Source: an uncultured Ruminococcus sp.
Lineage (GTDB): Bacteria > Bacillota > Clostridia > Oscillospirales > Ruminococcaceae
DNA: 64,000 nt
Direction of reading: 5' to 3'
Assembly (NCBI GenBank): GCA_910579955.1
Contig: CAJTWE010000001.1
Coordinates: forward strand, 115,916 to 179,915
Positions 16,548 to 25,394 of this stretch are shown in pieces (positions within the stretch are counted from its first letter, which is position 1; the number at the start of each line of letters is the position of its first letter). The notes beneath the pieces are model-generated. The model was given only the letters and a program-made list of their open reading frames with translations. It was not told where the DNA came from and did not search any database. The position numbers and the translations under genes were made by a program.

Positions 16548-18149
16548 ATGAAAAATAAACCGTATCCGCTATACTCTTTGATGCAAATTTCCGACCTTAG
16601 AGAAATGATGGAGCTGCGTACAGCAGAATCTGAAAGTGAAATTGCATTTTCTTTTATGTCAGGTACAGGAAAAACTGCACGCCGTACTTTTAAAGAATTC
16701 TATGAAGATGTTGCTGCCTTTGGTACATATATCTTAAATAAAGGCTATCGTGGAGCTCATATTGCTATTATAGGAAATAATTCATATGAATGGCTTATCG
16801 CATTTATGTCTATTGTAAACAGCGGAAATGTTGCAGTTCCTATAGACAAAAATTTATCTGCTGAAAAAGTAGCTGCGCTCTTAAATCAAAGCGACTGTAC
16901 CGCTTGCGTTGTATCTAAAAAAGGCGCACGCCTTATATCTGATATTACAGCTTACAGTACAGAAAATTTCTCTGAATATATCGCTGCCGGCAAAAAGCTT
17001 TTAGAAAACGGAGATCATGAATTTTTAGATTTAGAAATAGACCGTGAAAAGCTTGCTGCTATTTTCTTCACATCCGGAACTACAGGCGACAGCAAAGGTG
17101 TTATGCTCAGTCACAAAAATATGGCATCTGATATAAACGCTGCTTGCAAAAACTTTGTCCTTAAAGGAAATACGCTTTCTGTATTGCCATTTCATCATAC
17201 ATTCGGACTTATTACGGCTGTTCTTATGGTTTATAATTATGGTTATGCTACACATATCAATAGTTCATTAAAAAATCTGCAAGCTGATCTTCGTGAAGTA
17301 AAACCTCAAACACTTTTTGTAGTTCCTCTATTTGTTCAGACTTTTTATAAGAACATTCTATCAACTGCAAAAAAGCAGGGAAAAGAAAAGCTCATATATC
17401 GTGCCTCTAAGATAAGCGATACTCTTTTAAATATAGGAATTGATCTGAGAAACACACTCTTTCAATCTGTATTATTAGCATTTGGAGGAAATCTTGAATA
17501 TGTAATTTGCGGCGGCGCTGCTCTTGACCCTAAATACGTAAAAGCTTTGCGTTCATTCGGTATTCATGTTCTTAATGGCTATGGAATTACTGAATGTTCT
17601 CCGGTTGTTTCTGTAAACAGAAATTTATACTGGAGAGACGGAAGCGTTGGACAGATACTAGACGGTGTCAGCGTTAAGATTTCAGAAGACGACGAAATAC
17701 TTGTAAAAGGCGACAACGTTATGATGGGGTATTACAATGATAAAGCTGCCACAGATGCAGCCCTGTCTGACTATTGGTACTCTACAGGTGATTTGGGATA
17801 CGTTGACGAGGACGGCTTTCTATTTATTACAGGAAGAAAGAAAAATCTCATTATTCTCAGCAACGGTGAAAATGTCTCTCCCGAAGAGATTGAAGAACAG
17901 ATCATGCGTAATGAAGCTGTATGCGAATGTGTTGTGTATGATAACAACGGTTCACTTGCCGTACAGATCTTCCCAAATGAAGAATTTGCCGGAGAACAGG
18001 CGTATTTTGAAAACCTCATTGCAAATTACAACAAGCATCAGCCACAATATATGCATATTAAGCGTGTACTGCTAAAGGATGAGGAATTTGAAAAAAATTC
18101 CACCAAAAAGATTCTTAGATTCAAAGTAACAGATTCCAACAAAATTTAA
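16548..18149 (+). CDS. AMP-dependent synthetase / acyl-CoA ligase
   Basis: 533 residues of the ANL superfamily. The AMP-binding P-loop is FFTSGTTGDSKGVMLSH (about 173-189). GYGITECSP forms the adenine/acyl pocket, YSTGDLGYVDEDGFLFITGRKK is the hinge region, and a C-terminal domain carries the catalytic lysine in NSTKKILRFK. This order matches long-chain fatty acid-CoA ligases. It adenylates a carboxylic acid and transfers it to CoA or a carrier protein; the acid is not identifiable. GGAGGT precedes the ATG. It is monocistronic between its own promoter and a strong terminator. Confidence 0.88.
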   Translation: MKNKPYPLYSLMQISDLREMMELRTAESESEIAFSFMSGTGKTARRTFKEFYEDVAAFGTYILNKGYRGAHIAIIGNNSYEWLIAFMSIVNSGNVAVPIDKNLSAEKVAALLNQSDCTACVVSKKGARLISDITAYSTENFSEYIAAGKKLLENGDHEFLDLEIDREKLAAIFFTSGTTGDSKGVMLSHKNMASDINAACKNFVLKGNTLSVLPFHHTFGLITAVLMVYNYGYATHINSSLKNLQADLREVKPQTLFVVPLFVQTFYKNILSTAKKQGKEKLIYRASKISDTLLNIGIDLRNTLFQSVLLAFGGNLEYVICGGAALDPKYVKALRSFGIHVLNGYGITECSPVVSVNRNLYWRDGSVGQILDGVSVKISEDDEILVKGDNVMMGYYNDKAATDAALSDYWYSTGDLGYVDEDGFLFITGRKKNLIILSNGENVSPEEIEEQIMRNEAVCECVVYDNNGSLAVQIFPNEEFAGEQAYFENLIANYNKHQPQYMHIKRVLLKDEEFEKNSTKKILRFKVTDSNKI

Positions 18150-18175
18150 AACTCCTTTCATTTAATCCCTGCTCT

Positions 18176-18223
18176 TTTATCCCTGCTATGTTTTACGGAA
18201 ACAGAGCAGGGATAATTTTTTTT
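18176..18223 (+). terminator. Intrinsic terminator of the acyl-CoA synthetase gene
   Basis: Arms TTTATCCCTGCT (18176-18187) and AGCAGGGATAA (18205-18215), with inner pairing TGTTT/AAACA, followed by eight T residues. Confidence 0.9.
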
Positions 18224-18254
18224 GAAAATGAACCAAATTTTTTTCAAAAAACTA

Positions 18255-18283
18255 TTGACAAATAAAATTTAATGTAATATAAT
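18255..18283 (+). promoter_or_regulatory. Sigma-A promoter of the trp operon
   Basis: TTGACA (18255-18260), 17 bp, TATAAT (18278-18283): full consensus. The same first ten spacer bases as at 3546 (AATAA...) show that promoter and T-box were duplicated together. Confidence 0.9.
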
Positions 18284-18289
18284 GTTAGA

Positions 18290-18576
18290 AAGATAAACCG
18301 TTGAGGCAGAGATAAAGGTAGTTATGCTTCCACAGAGAGTCCGGGGTGCTGAGAGCCGGGTGAAAAACAGATTATCAAATGGACCGCTGAGGGCACAGTC
18401 AAATGCACACGTAAATTGTGCAGAGTATTCTGTGACGTAAGACATACGTTAGTTGTCGGGGATATGATAGTATCCTGTAAAGTGCACGGCAAAGTCCGTG
18501 AATCAAGGTGGCACCACGGGTAAAATTGGTTATTCGTCCTTGACAGAATGTTGTTTTCTGTCGAGGTTTTTATTTT
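18290..18576 (+). promoter_or_regulatory. Tryptophan T-box leader of trpEGDCFBA, with terminator
   Basis: T-box sequence AAGGTGGCACCACGG at 18505-18519 within CCGTG...CACGG. Stem I shows CAGAGAGTCCGGGGTGCTGAG, and the predicted Trp specifier is TGG at 18380-18382. The conditional terminator has arms CCTTGACAGAA (18538-18548) and TTCTGTCGAGG (18556-18566) and then TTTTTATTTT. The leader is nearly identical to that at 3575-3861, including the specifier block. Uncharged tRNA-Trp would allow read-through into the biosynthetic genes. Confidence 0.93.
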
Positions 18577-18578
18577 AT

Positions 18579-18621
18579 AAAAAGCTTCTCGTACAGAAAA
18601 CGAGAAGCTTTTTATATTTTT
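18579..18621 (+). terminator. Second terminator-like hairpin between T-box and trpE
   Basis: Perfect 14-bp arms AAAAAGCTTCTCGT (18579-18592) and ACGAGAAGCTTTTT (18600-18613), loop ACAGAAA, followed by ATATTTTT. It starts right after the T-run of the T-box terminator and ends 2 nt before the GGAGG of trpE. The first trpB locus has no counterpart. It could be an extra attenuation step or an RNA-stability element. Confidence 0.75.
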
Positions 18622-18634
18622 ATGGAGGTATATT

Positions 18635-20101
18635 ATGAATTACTTGCCTACACTTGATAAGGTTCTAGAAATCAAAAACACTAAAAAGTACGATATTCTT
18701 CCGATCAGCTGTGAAATTCTGTCTGATATATGCACACCTGTAGAGGCATTGCGTATCATGAAAAATATCAGTACACACTGCTATATCCTTGAATCTGCAA
18801 CTGCAAATGAAAAATGGGGCAGATACACATTTTTAGGATTCGACCCAAAACTTGAGATAACCTGTAGAGGCAATAAGATGAAAGTCGGAAGCCTAACTAT
18901 TGAAACAAACGATCCCAATCGCCAAATACGTCAAATAATGTCAGAATACAAAAGCCCGAAATTTGATTATCTTCCATCATTTACAGGTGGTCTGGTGGGA
19001 TACTTCTCATATGATTTTCTGGGATATAGTGAACCTAGCGTACGTAATAACGCAGAAGATACAGAAAACTTTAAAGATATTGATCTTATGCTTTTTGATA
19101 AAGTTATCACTTTTGACAACGTAAGACAAAAGATAATATTAATTGCAAATATACGTCTTGATGAGGCTGAAACTGAATATAACAGAGCCTCCCGTGACCT
19201 TGAAAGTATTGCAAATTTGCTCCGTACAGGTTGTAAAAGAACTGAAACAGGAGGACGGCTTACAGGCGAGGTCACTCCCCTTTTTAATAAAGAACAATTC
19301 TGTTCAATGGTAGAAAAAGCAAAACACCACATCAAAGAGGGAGATATTTTTCAAATAGTTTTATCTAATCGCTTATCAGCTCCATTTAAAGGAAGTCTGC
19401 TTGACACCTATCGTATACTCCGAACCATAAATCCATCGCCGTATATGTTCTATTTTTCTGGAACAGATGTTGAGGTAGCAGGTGCTTCACCAGAAACTCT
19501 TGTGAAGCTTCAGGATGGGGTTCTCCACACATTTCCACTTGCCGGTACACGCCCACGAGGAAAAACAGAAGAAGAGGATAAGGCTTTGGAAGCTGACCTT
19601 CTTGCCGATAAAAAAGAACTTGCTGAACATAATATGCTTGTTGACCTTGGCAGAAACGATCTAGGTAAAATAAGCAAATTTGGTACAGTTGAGGTAGAAA
19701 AGCTGCACAGCATAGAGCGTTACTCTCATGTAATGCATATAGGTTCAACAGTTCGTGGCGAAATAGATCCTAAATTCGACGGACTTGATGCTGTTAGTGC
19801 TGTTCTTCCTGCCGGCACGCTTTCAGGTGCTCCGAAAATCAGAGCTTGCCAGCTTATCGGTGAGCTGGAAAATAATAAAAGAGGAATCTATGGCGGTGCA
19901 GTTGGCTATATTGATTTCACAGGAAATCTTGATGTATGCATTGCTATCAGACTGGCATACAAAAAAAATGGAACGGTATTTGTTCGCAGTGGCGCTGGAA
20001 TCGTAGCAGATTCAGTTCCTGAAAAGGAATATCAGGAATGTATAAACAAAGCTGCTGCTGTTATAAACGCACTTAAATCTGCAAATGAGGTGAATTTATG
20101 A
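18635..20101 (+). CDS. trpE: Anthranilate synthase component I
   Basis: 488 residues, usual length. With TrpG it turns chorismate and glutamine into anthranilate, the committed step of tryptophan synthesis. The tryptophan-feedback motif LES (ILESATANEKWGRY, about residue 50) is present. The chorismate-binding core shows FQIVLSNR, PSPYMFYF, GASPETLVKL, FPLAGTRPRG and the catalytic IERYSHVMHI / AGTLSGAPKIRA segments. GGAGGT lies 8 nt before the ATG. The end overlaps trpG as ATGA, which fits equal synthesis of the two subunits. Expression is set by the T-box leader. Confidence 0.97.
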   Translation: MNYLPTLDKVLEIKNTKKYDILPISCEILSDICTPVEALRIMKNISTHCYILESATANEKWGRYTFLGFDPKLEITCRGNKMKVGSLTIETNDPNRQIRQIMSEYKSPKFDYLPSFTGGLVGYFSYDFLGYSEPSVRNNAEDTENFKDIDLMLFDKVITFDNVRQKIILIANIRLDEAETEYNRASRDLESIANLLRTGCKRTETGGRLTGEVTPLFNKEQFCSMVEKAKHHIKEGDIFQIVLSNRLSAPFKGSLLDTYRILRTINPSPYMFYFSGTDVEVAGASPETLVKLQDGVLHTFPLAGTRPRGKTEEEDKALEADLLADKKELAEHNMLVDLGRNDLGKISKFGTVEVEKLHSIERYSHVMHIGSTVRGEIDPKFDGLDAVSAVLPAGTLSGAPKIRACQLIGELENNKRGIYGGAVGYIDFTGNLDVCIAIRLAYKKNGTVFVRSGAGIVADSVPEKEYQECINKAAAVINALKSANEVNL

Positions 20102-20664
20102 TTTTATTGATTGATAATTACGACAGCTTTTCGTATAACCTTTATCAGCTTATCGGTGAGATTTGTCCTGATATACAAGTAATACGAAATGATGAAATGA
20201 CAATAGACGAAATCAGAAAGCTTGCGCCGGAAAAAATAATACTTTCACCGGGTCCTGGCAGACCTGAAGATGCGGGCATAATTATAGAAGCTGCTAAAAC
20301 TGTTTCTAAAGATATCCCCACCCTTGGCGTATGTCTTGGACATCAGGCTATATGCACTGCCTACGGTGCTACTGTCACTTATGCAAAGGAACTTATGCAC
20401 GGAAAGCAGTCTATGGTAAAATTTGACACAAGTTGTGCACTATTTAAGGGCATTCCTGAAAATGCACTTGTTGCAAGATACCACTCTCTTGCCGCAGATG
20501 AAAATACTATTCCCGATTGTCTTAAAGTAACCGCTATGACAGACGATGGCGAAATAATGGCAGTAGCTCATAAAGAATACCCCATTTTTGGTGTACAGTT
20601 TCATCCGGAATCCATTATGACTCCTGACGGCAAACATATGCTCAGGAACTTTATTAACTTATAA
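20098..20664 (+). CDS. trpG: Anthranilate synthase component II (glutamine amidotransferase)
   Basis: 188 residues, a class I glutamine amidotransferase. The catalytic triad is visible: C79 in GVCLGHQAI, and H169 and E171 in VQFHPES. The oxyanion/PGPG motif is SPGPGRPEDAG. It supplies ammonia to TrpE. It is a free-standing subunit, not fused to TrpD or TrpE. PabA-like function in folate synthesis is possible in addition, since the family is often shared, but the operon position makes TrpG the primary assignment. Confidence 0.96.
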   Translation: MILLIDNYDSFSYNLYQLIGEICPDIQVIRNDEMTIDEIRKLAPEKIILSPGPGRPEDAGIIIEAAKTVSKDIPTLGVCLGHQAICTAYGATVTYAKELMHGKQSMVKFDTSCALFKGIPENALVARYHSLAADENTIPDCLKVTAMTDDGEIMAVAHKEYPIFGVQFHPESIMTPDGKHMLRNFINL

Positions 20665-20677
20665 GGAGAATTCAGTT

Positions 20678-21694
20678 ATGATCAAAGAAGCAATTGTAAA
20701 AATAGTAAACAAAGAAGACCTTAGCTTTGATGAAGCATATCAGGTAATGTCTGAGATTATGCACAATGAAACAACCCCTACTCAGAATGCTGCATTCTTA
20801 GCTGCATTGTCCACAAAAAGTACTAAAGCTGAAACTGTAGCTGAAATAAGAGGATGCGCTCAAGCAATGCGTGACGCAAGCCTTAAAGTAGAAAATGATC
20901 TTGATCTTTTGGAAATAGTCGGTACAGGCGGCGACGGTTCAAACAGCTTTAATATCTCCACTACTACTGCCATAGTATGTGCAGCGGCAGGAATTAAAGT
21001 TGCAAAGCATGGTAATCGTGCTGCTTCATCTGCCTGCGGTACAGCTGACTGTCTTGAAGCTCTTGGCGTAAATATAAATCTTGAACCTGAAAAATGCTTA
21101 GAGCTTTTAGATAAAGTTGGTTTTTGCTTTTTCTTCGCTCAAAAATATCACACATCAATGAAGTACGTTGGCGCTATAAGAAAGGAACTGGGTTTCAGAA
21201 CAGTATTCAATATTTTAGGGCCGCTAACAAATCCTGCAAGCCCAAAACGTCAGCTTTTAGGCGTATATGATTCTTCACTAGTTGAACCTCTCGCACAAGT
21301 ACTCATGCAGCTTGGCGTTAAAAAAGGCATGGTAGTTTATGGTCAGGATAAGCTTGACGAAATATCACTCTGCGCTCCTACCACCATTGCTGAATTCAAA
21401 GATGGCTGGTTCAGATGCAGTGAAATAAAACCAGAAGACTTTGGCTTTGAAAGATGTGAAAAATCAGACCTATTAGGCGGCACACCAAAAGAAAATGCAG
21501 CTATAACAAGATCTATTCTAAGCGGAGAAAGTGGTCACAGAAGAAACGCAGTTCTTATCAATGCCGGTGCTGCACTTTATATTGGAGAAAAAGCTGATTC
21601 AATAGCAGAAGGTATAAAACTCGCAGAAGAAATAATTGATTCAGGTAAAGCAACAGCTACTCTTGAAAAGCTTATCGAGCTTTCAAATAAATAA
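20678..21694 (+). CDS. trpD: Anthranilate phosphoribosyltransferase
   Basis: 338 residues. It joins anthranilate to PRPP. The PRPP loop GTGGDGSNSFNIST (about 82-95) and KHGNRAASSACGTADCLEALG are hallmark segments. AAGGAG lies upstream of the ATG, 13 bp after trpG. Confidence 0.97.
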   Translation: MIKEAIVKIVNKEDLSFDEAYQVMSEIMHNETTPTQNAAFLAALSTKSTKAETVAEIRGCAQAMRDASLKVENDLDLLEIVGTGGDGSNSFNISTTTAIVCAAAGIKVAKHGNRAASSACGTADCLEALGVNINLEPEKCLELLDKVGFCFFFAQKYHTSMKYVGAIRKELGFRTVFNILGPLTNPASPKRQLLGVYDSSLVEPLAQVLMQLGVKKGMVVYGQDKLDEISLCAPTTIAEFKDGWFRCSEIKPEDFGFERCEKSDLLGGTPKENAAITRSILSGESGHRRNAVLINAGAALYIGEKADSIAEGIKLAEEIIDSGKATATLEKLIELSNK

Positions 21695-21705
21695 GGAGCA
21701 TAAAT

Positions 21706-22488
21706 ATGACTATACTTGATGAACTCGCTCAGTCTGCAAAAGAACGTACAGAAAATGCTAAATTAAAGATATCACTAGATGAGATAAAAGAAAAAGCACT
21801 TTCTATGCCTAAAGGAACATTTGAATTTGAAAAGGCTCTGAAAAATAAGAGCATATCTTTTATATGTGAATGTAAAAAGGCATCTCCATCAAAAGGCATT
21901 ATATCTGAGGATTTTCCTTATCTCAATATAGCAAAAGAATATGAAGCTGCCGGTGCAGACTGCATTTCTGTTCTTACAGAACCAACAAAATTTCTCGGAA
22001 GTGATGAATACCTGCGTGAGATAGCGGCAGCAGTAAGTATTCCCTGTATCCGCAAGGACTTCACTGTAGATGAATATATGATCTACGAAGCAAAAATTCT
22101 TGGTGCAAAAGCCGTACTTCTCATCTGCTCTATTCTTTCAGAAGAAAAAATTGCAGAGTATATAAAAATCTGCGACACTTTAGGAATATCTGCACTTGTT
22201 GAAGCTCACGATGAAAGTGAAATAAACTCTGCTATAAATGCCGGTGCAAGGGTAATTGGTGTCAACAACCGCAATCTAAAGGATTTTTCTGTAGATACTG
22301 AAAGCAGCAGACGTATGAGAAAGCTTATTCCGGAAAATATTATTTTTGTTTCAGAAAGCGGAATAAAAGACGCTAGTGACATCGCTCTGCTTCGTGAAAT
22401 AGGAACAGACGCCGTTCTGATCGGTGAAACACTTATGCGTGCAAAGGATAAAAAACAAAAACTTGCAGAGCTTCGAGGTGAAATATGA
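21706..22488 (+). CDS. trpC: Indole-3-glycerol-phosphate synthase
   Basis: 260 residues, a TIM barrel. Catalytic segments are FICECKKASPSKGII (strand 1 lysine), IRKDFTVDEYMIYEAKILGA and GVNNRNLKDF. It closes the indole ring from CdRP. It is not fused to TrpF, unlike in E. coli. AAGGAG precedes the ATG and the end overlaps trpF as ATGA. Confidence 0.97.
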   Translation: MTILDELAQSAKERTENAKLKISLDEIKEKALSMPKGTFEFEKALKNKSISFICECKKASPSKGIISEDFPYLNIAKEYEAAGADCISVLTEPTKFLGSDEYLREIAAAVSIPCIRKDFTVDEYMIYEAKILGAKAVLLICSILSEEKIAEYIKICDTLGISALVEAHDESEINSAINAGARVIGVNNRNLKDFSVDTESSRRMRKLIPENIIFVSESGIKDASDIALLREIGTDAVLIGETLMRAKDKKQKLAELRGEI

Positions 22489-23099
22489 CTAAGATAAAGC
22501 TTTGCGGTCTGCGCAGAATGGAGGACGTAAGCTTTGTAAATGAGCTTATGCCTGATTATATAGGTTTTATATTTGCTAAGAAAAAATGGCGATATATAAC
22601 ACCCGAAAATGCAAAAAAGCTGCGTAATGCATTAAAAAGCGAAATAACCCCTGTAGGTGTTTTTATAAACGAAGAAATAGACACTGTTTTATCGCTGCTT
22701 AGCGACGGCATTATAAATGCAGTTCAGCTTCACGGATGCGAAGATGATGAATACATCGCAAAACTCAGAAAGCATTCCGATTGTACTATTATAAAAGCAT
22801 TCAAAATAAAAACTCATGAAGATATTGCTATGGCAAATAAGAGTACAGCTGATATAATTTTGCTTGATTCTGGAGAAGGCTCAGGCGAAACATTTGATCA
22901 TTCTCTTATAAAATGCATAAATAGGCCATATTTCCTTGCCGGCGGACTTAATTCACAAAATGTCGGTCCGGCAATAAAAAAGCTGCACCCATTTGGAGTT
23001 GACGCAAGCTCATCACTTGAAACAAATGGTTCTAAAGATAAAAAGAAAATGACAGTATTTGCAGAAGCTGTCAGAAAGGCGGATAAAAATAATGAGTAA
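22485..23099 (+). CDS. trpF: Phosphoribosylanthranilate isomerase
   Basis: 204 residues, a TIM barrel. The general base cysteine is in KLCGLRRMED near the N-terminus and the acid aspartate in ILLDSGEGSGETFD. It performs the Amadori rearrangement of PRA to CdRP. It is coupled to trpC by ATGA and overlaps the trpB start by 8 bp. Confidence 0.96.
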   Translation: MTKIKLCGLRRMEDVSFVNELMPDYIGFIFAKKKWRYITPENAKKLRNALKSEITPVGVFINEEIDTVLSLLSDGIINAVQLHGCEDDEYIAKLRKHSDCTIIKAFKIKTHEDIAMANKSTADIILLDSGEGSGETFDHSLIKCINRPYFLAGGLNSQNVGPAIKKLHPFGVDASSSLETNGSKDKKKMTVFAEAVRKADKNNE

Positions 23100-24282
23100 C
23101 AAAAACGGAAGATTTGGCATTCACGGAGGACAGTATATTCCCGAAACACTGATGAATGCAGTTATTGAGCTTGAAAAAGCGTATAATTTCTATAAAAATG
23201 ATCCGGAATTCAATAAAGAGCTTAAAGAGCTTTTCAATGAATATGCAGGCAGACCATCAAGACTTTATTATGCTGAAAAGCTCACCAAAACACTGGGCGG
23301 CGCTAAAATCTATCTCAAACGTGAGGATCTCAATCATACGGGTTCTCATAAGATAAACAACGTTTTAGGTCAGGCACTCCTTGCAAAGAAAATGGGCAAA
23401 ACACGCCTTATTGCTGAAACAGGTGCTGGTCAACATGGTGTTGCAACCGCTACAGCTGCTGCACTTATGAATATGGAATGTGTTGTATTCATGGGCGAAG
23501 AAGACACTAAACGTCAGGCGCTTAATGTTTATAGAATGGAACTTCTGGGTGCAAAGGTAGTTCCTGTAACATCAGGAACGGCAACACTTAAAGACGCCGT
23601 ATCAGAAGCTATGAGAGAATGGACATCACGTATTGATGATACGCATTATTGTCTCGGCTCTGTAATGGGCCCTCACCCATTCCCTACTATTGTACGTGAC
23701 TTTCAAGCAGTCATATCCAAAGAAATAAAAGCACAGATACTTGAAAAGGAAAATCGTTTGCCTGATGCGGTAATTGCTTGTGTAGGCGGCGGTTCAAATG
23801 CAATGGGAAGCTTCTATCATTTTATCGAAGATAAGGATGTAAGGCTTATCGGATGTGAAGCTGCCGGCAGAGGTATTGATACTTTTGAAACGGCAGCAAC
23901 TGTAAATACTGGAAGAGTAGGTATATTCCACGGAATGAAATCATACTTCTGTCAGGATAAATTTGGTCAAATAGCACCGGTTTACTCTATTTCAGCAGGT
24001 CTCGACTATCCGGGCATAGGCCCTGAGCATGCACATCTGCATGATATCGGCAGAGCTGAGTATGTTCCTGTAACAGATGATGAAGCAGTAAACGCATTTG
24101 AATTTCTCTCCAGAACAGAGGGAATCATCCCTGCCATTGAATCAGCTCATGCTGTTGCTCACGCTATGAAAATAGCTCCTAACATGGATAAAGACAAGAT
24201 AATAGTAATAACTATTTCAGGAAGAGGAGATAAAGATTGCGCTGCAATTGCAAGATACAGAGGAGTGGATATATATGAGTAA
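23092..24282 (+). CDS. trpB: Tryptophan synthase beta chain (operon copy)
   Basis: 396 residues from ATG 23092, which overlaps the end of trpF; the frame extends 11 codons further inside trpF. The PLP lysine K87 (HTGSHKINN) and E109 (AETGAGQHG) fall at classic positions. GGGSNAMGSFYHF and SGRGDKDC are present. TrpA-contact segments (KRQALNVYRMELLGAKVV...GTATLKDAVSEAM) follow the canonical form closely, unlike in the separate copy at 3.9 kb. It should pair with the downstream TrpA and channel indole. The start codon of trpA lies within its last codons. Confidence 0.97.
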   Translation: MSNKNGRFGIHGGQYIPETLMNAVIELEKAYNFYKNDPEFNKELKELFNEYAGRPSRLYYAEKLTKTLGGAKIYLKREDLNHTGSHKINNVLGQALLAKKMGKTRLIAETGAGQHGVATATAAALMNMECVVFMGEEDTKRQALNVYRMELLGAKVVPVTSGTATLKDAVSEAMREWTSRIDDTHYCLGSVMGPHPFPTIVRDFQAVISKEIKAQILEKENRLPDAVIACVGGGSNAMGSFYHFIEDKDVRLIGCEAAGRGIDTFETAATVNTGRVGIFHGMKSYFCQDKFGQIAPVYSISAGLDYPGIGPEHAHLHDIGRAEYVPVTDDEAVNAFEFLSRTEGIIPAIESAHAVAHAMKIAPNMDKDKIIVITISGRGDKDCAAIARYRGVDIYE

Positions 24283-25051
24283 TATAAGAAAAGCATTTGA
24301 AAACGGCAAAGCATTCATACCATTTATAACTTGTGGTGACCCGGATCTGGAAACTACAGGAAAGGTTGTACGTGCAGCAGTAAAAAACGGCGCTGACATA
24401 ATAGAGCTTGGAATACCTTTTTCCGATCCTACAGCTGAAGGACCGGTAATTCAAGGCGCAAATATACGTGCATTGGCAGGAGGAGTTACAACTGACAAGA
24501 TTTTTGATTTTGTGAAAGAACTTAGAAACGATGTAAAAATCCCTCTTGTATTTATGACATATGCAAATGTTGTATTCTCATATGGTATGGATAAATTTCT
24601 AAGCAAGTGTGCAGATGTAGGCATTGATGGAATAATTCTGCCTGATTTACCTTTTGAAGAAAAGAATGAATTCCAGCCGACTTGTGATAAATATAATGTA
24701 GATCTTATTTCCCTTATTGCACCTACTTCCGAAAAACGTATAGCTATGATAGCAAAGGAAGCAAAAGGCTTTATTTATGTTGTATCAAGCCTTGGCGTTA
24801 CAGGTACAAGAAGCGAAATAACAACTGATATCGGATCAATTGTTAATGTAATACGTGAGAATACTGATGTGCCTTGTGCTGTTGGATTTGGAATATCAAA
24901 TCCGAAGCAAGCACAAAAAATGGCAGGATTATCTGATGGTGCTATCGTTGGATCTGCAATTATAAAGATAATTGAGAAGGATAGTGAGAATGCAGCAGAA
25001 GCTGTTGGGAACTACGTAAGAGAAATGAAAGAGGCTGTTAAAAAGGCTTAA
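24275..25051 (+). CDS. trpA: Tryptophan synthase alpha chain
   Basis: 258 residues from ATG 24275, with AGGAGTGG 4-9 nt upstream, overlapping the end of trpB by 8 bp. It cleaves indole-3-glycerol phosphate. The catalytic glutamate is E44 (IIELGIPFSDP). The residue matching Asp60 of the E. coli enzyme is Glu (E55 in TAEGP). The phosphate-binding YVVSSLGVTGTRSE and VGFGISNPKQA loops are intact. It is the last gene of the operon, followed by an intrinsic terminator. Confidence 0.95.
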   Translation: MSNIRKAFENGKAFIPFITCGDPDLETTGKVVRAAVKNGADIIELGIPFSDPTAEGPVIQGANIRALAGGVTTDKIFDFVKELRNDVKIPLVFMTYANVVFSYGMDKFLSKCADVGIDGIILPDLPFEEKNEFQPTCDKYNVDLISLIAPTSEKRIAMIAKEAKGFIYVVSSLGVTGTRSEITTDIGSIVNVIRENTDVPCAVGFGISNPKQAQKMAGLSDGAIVGSAIIKIIEKDSENAAEAVGNYVREMKEAVKKA

Positions 25052-25073
25052 ATCTAACATATAAATAACACAT

Positions 25074-25115
25074 AAAAGAGCTGTTGCGGTAAACGCAACA
25101 GCTCTTTTATTTTTA
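25074..25115 (+). terminator. Intrinsic terminator of the trp operon
   Basis: A 15-bp perfect stem (AAAAGAGCTGTTGCG with CGCAACAGCTCTTTT) around GTAAA, then ATTTTTAC. The 34 nt at 25074-25107 recur as an exact reverse complement at 28268-28301, on the other side of the dockerin gene. Confidence 0.9.
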
Positions 25116-25197
25116 CTTTATGATATAAATATCACAGCAATATCAACAATAGGAAATCGTTCATTTTATGTAATTGTACAAAATCACCTATGGATGC

Positions 25198-25223
25198 TTG
25201 AAAAAAAAAAAAAATGATACAAT
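25198..25223 (+). promoter_or_regulatory. Possible promoter with a 14-A homopolymer spacer
   Basis: TTG, then 14 consecutive A residues (25201-25214), then TGATACAAT. Read as TTGAAA and TACAAT the spacer is only 14 bp, which is weak; a tract three bases longer would give 17. The rest of the 343-bp gap before the dockerin gene is AT-rich, with a long leader (about 165 nt) in which I recognise no structured element. Confidence 0.4.
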
Positions 25224-25394
25224 ATGTACAGAACAACAAGATAAAATAAGAGACAACAATTCATAATCAATTGCAACACTGAAAATATTGGGGGTGATAT
25301 TTTTAGAAAGTAACAATATTTGCAAAAAGGAGGAATGTTTTAGAATAAAAACACAACGTAAAAAAGCATTATAAATTTAAGGAGATGAAATAAC

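Noticed and set aside
24275..25051. Glu instead of Asp at the TrpA position matching Asp60, as a possible inactive enzyme.
   Set aside because: An acidic residue is kept, the rest of the active site is intact, the operon is complete, and from memory the same change occurs in other Firmicute TrpA proteins.
25294..25374. Short GTG-started frame of 26 codons in the leader of the dockerin gene.
   Set aside because: No proper Shine-Dalgarno site and no recognisable product. It may be a leader peptide but nothing supports it.
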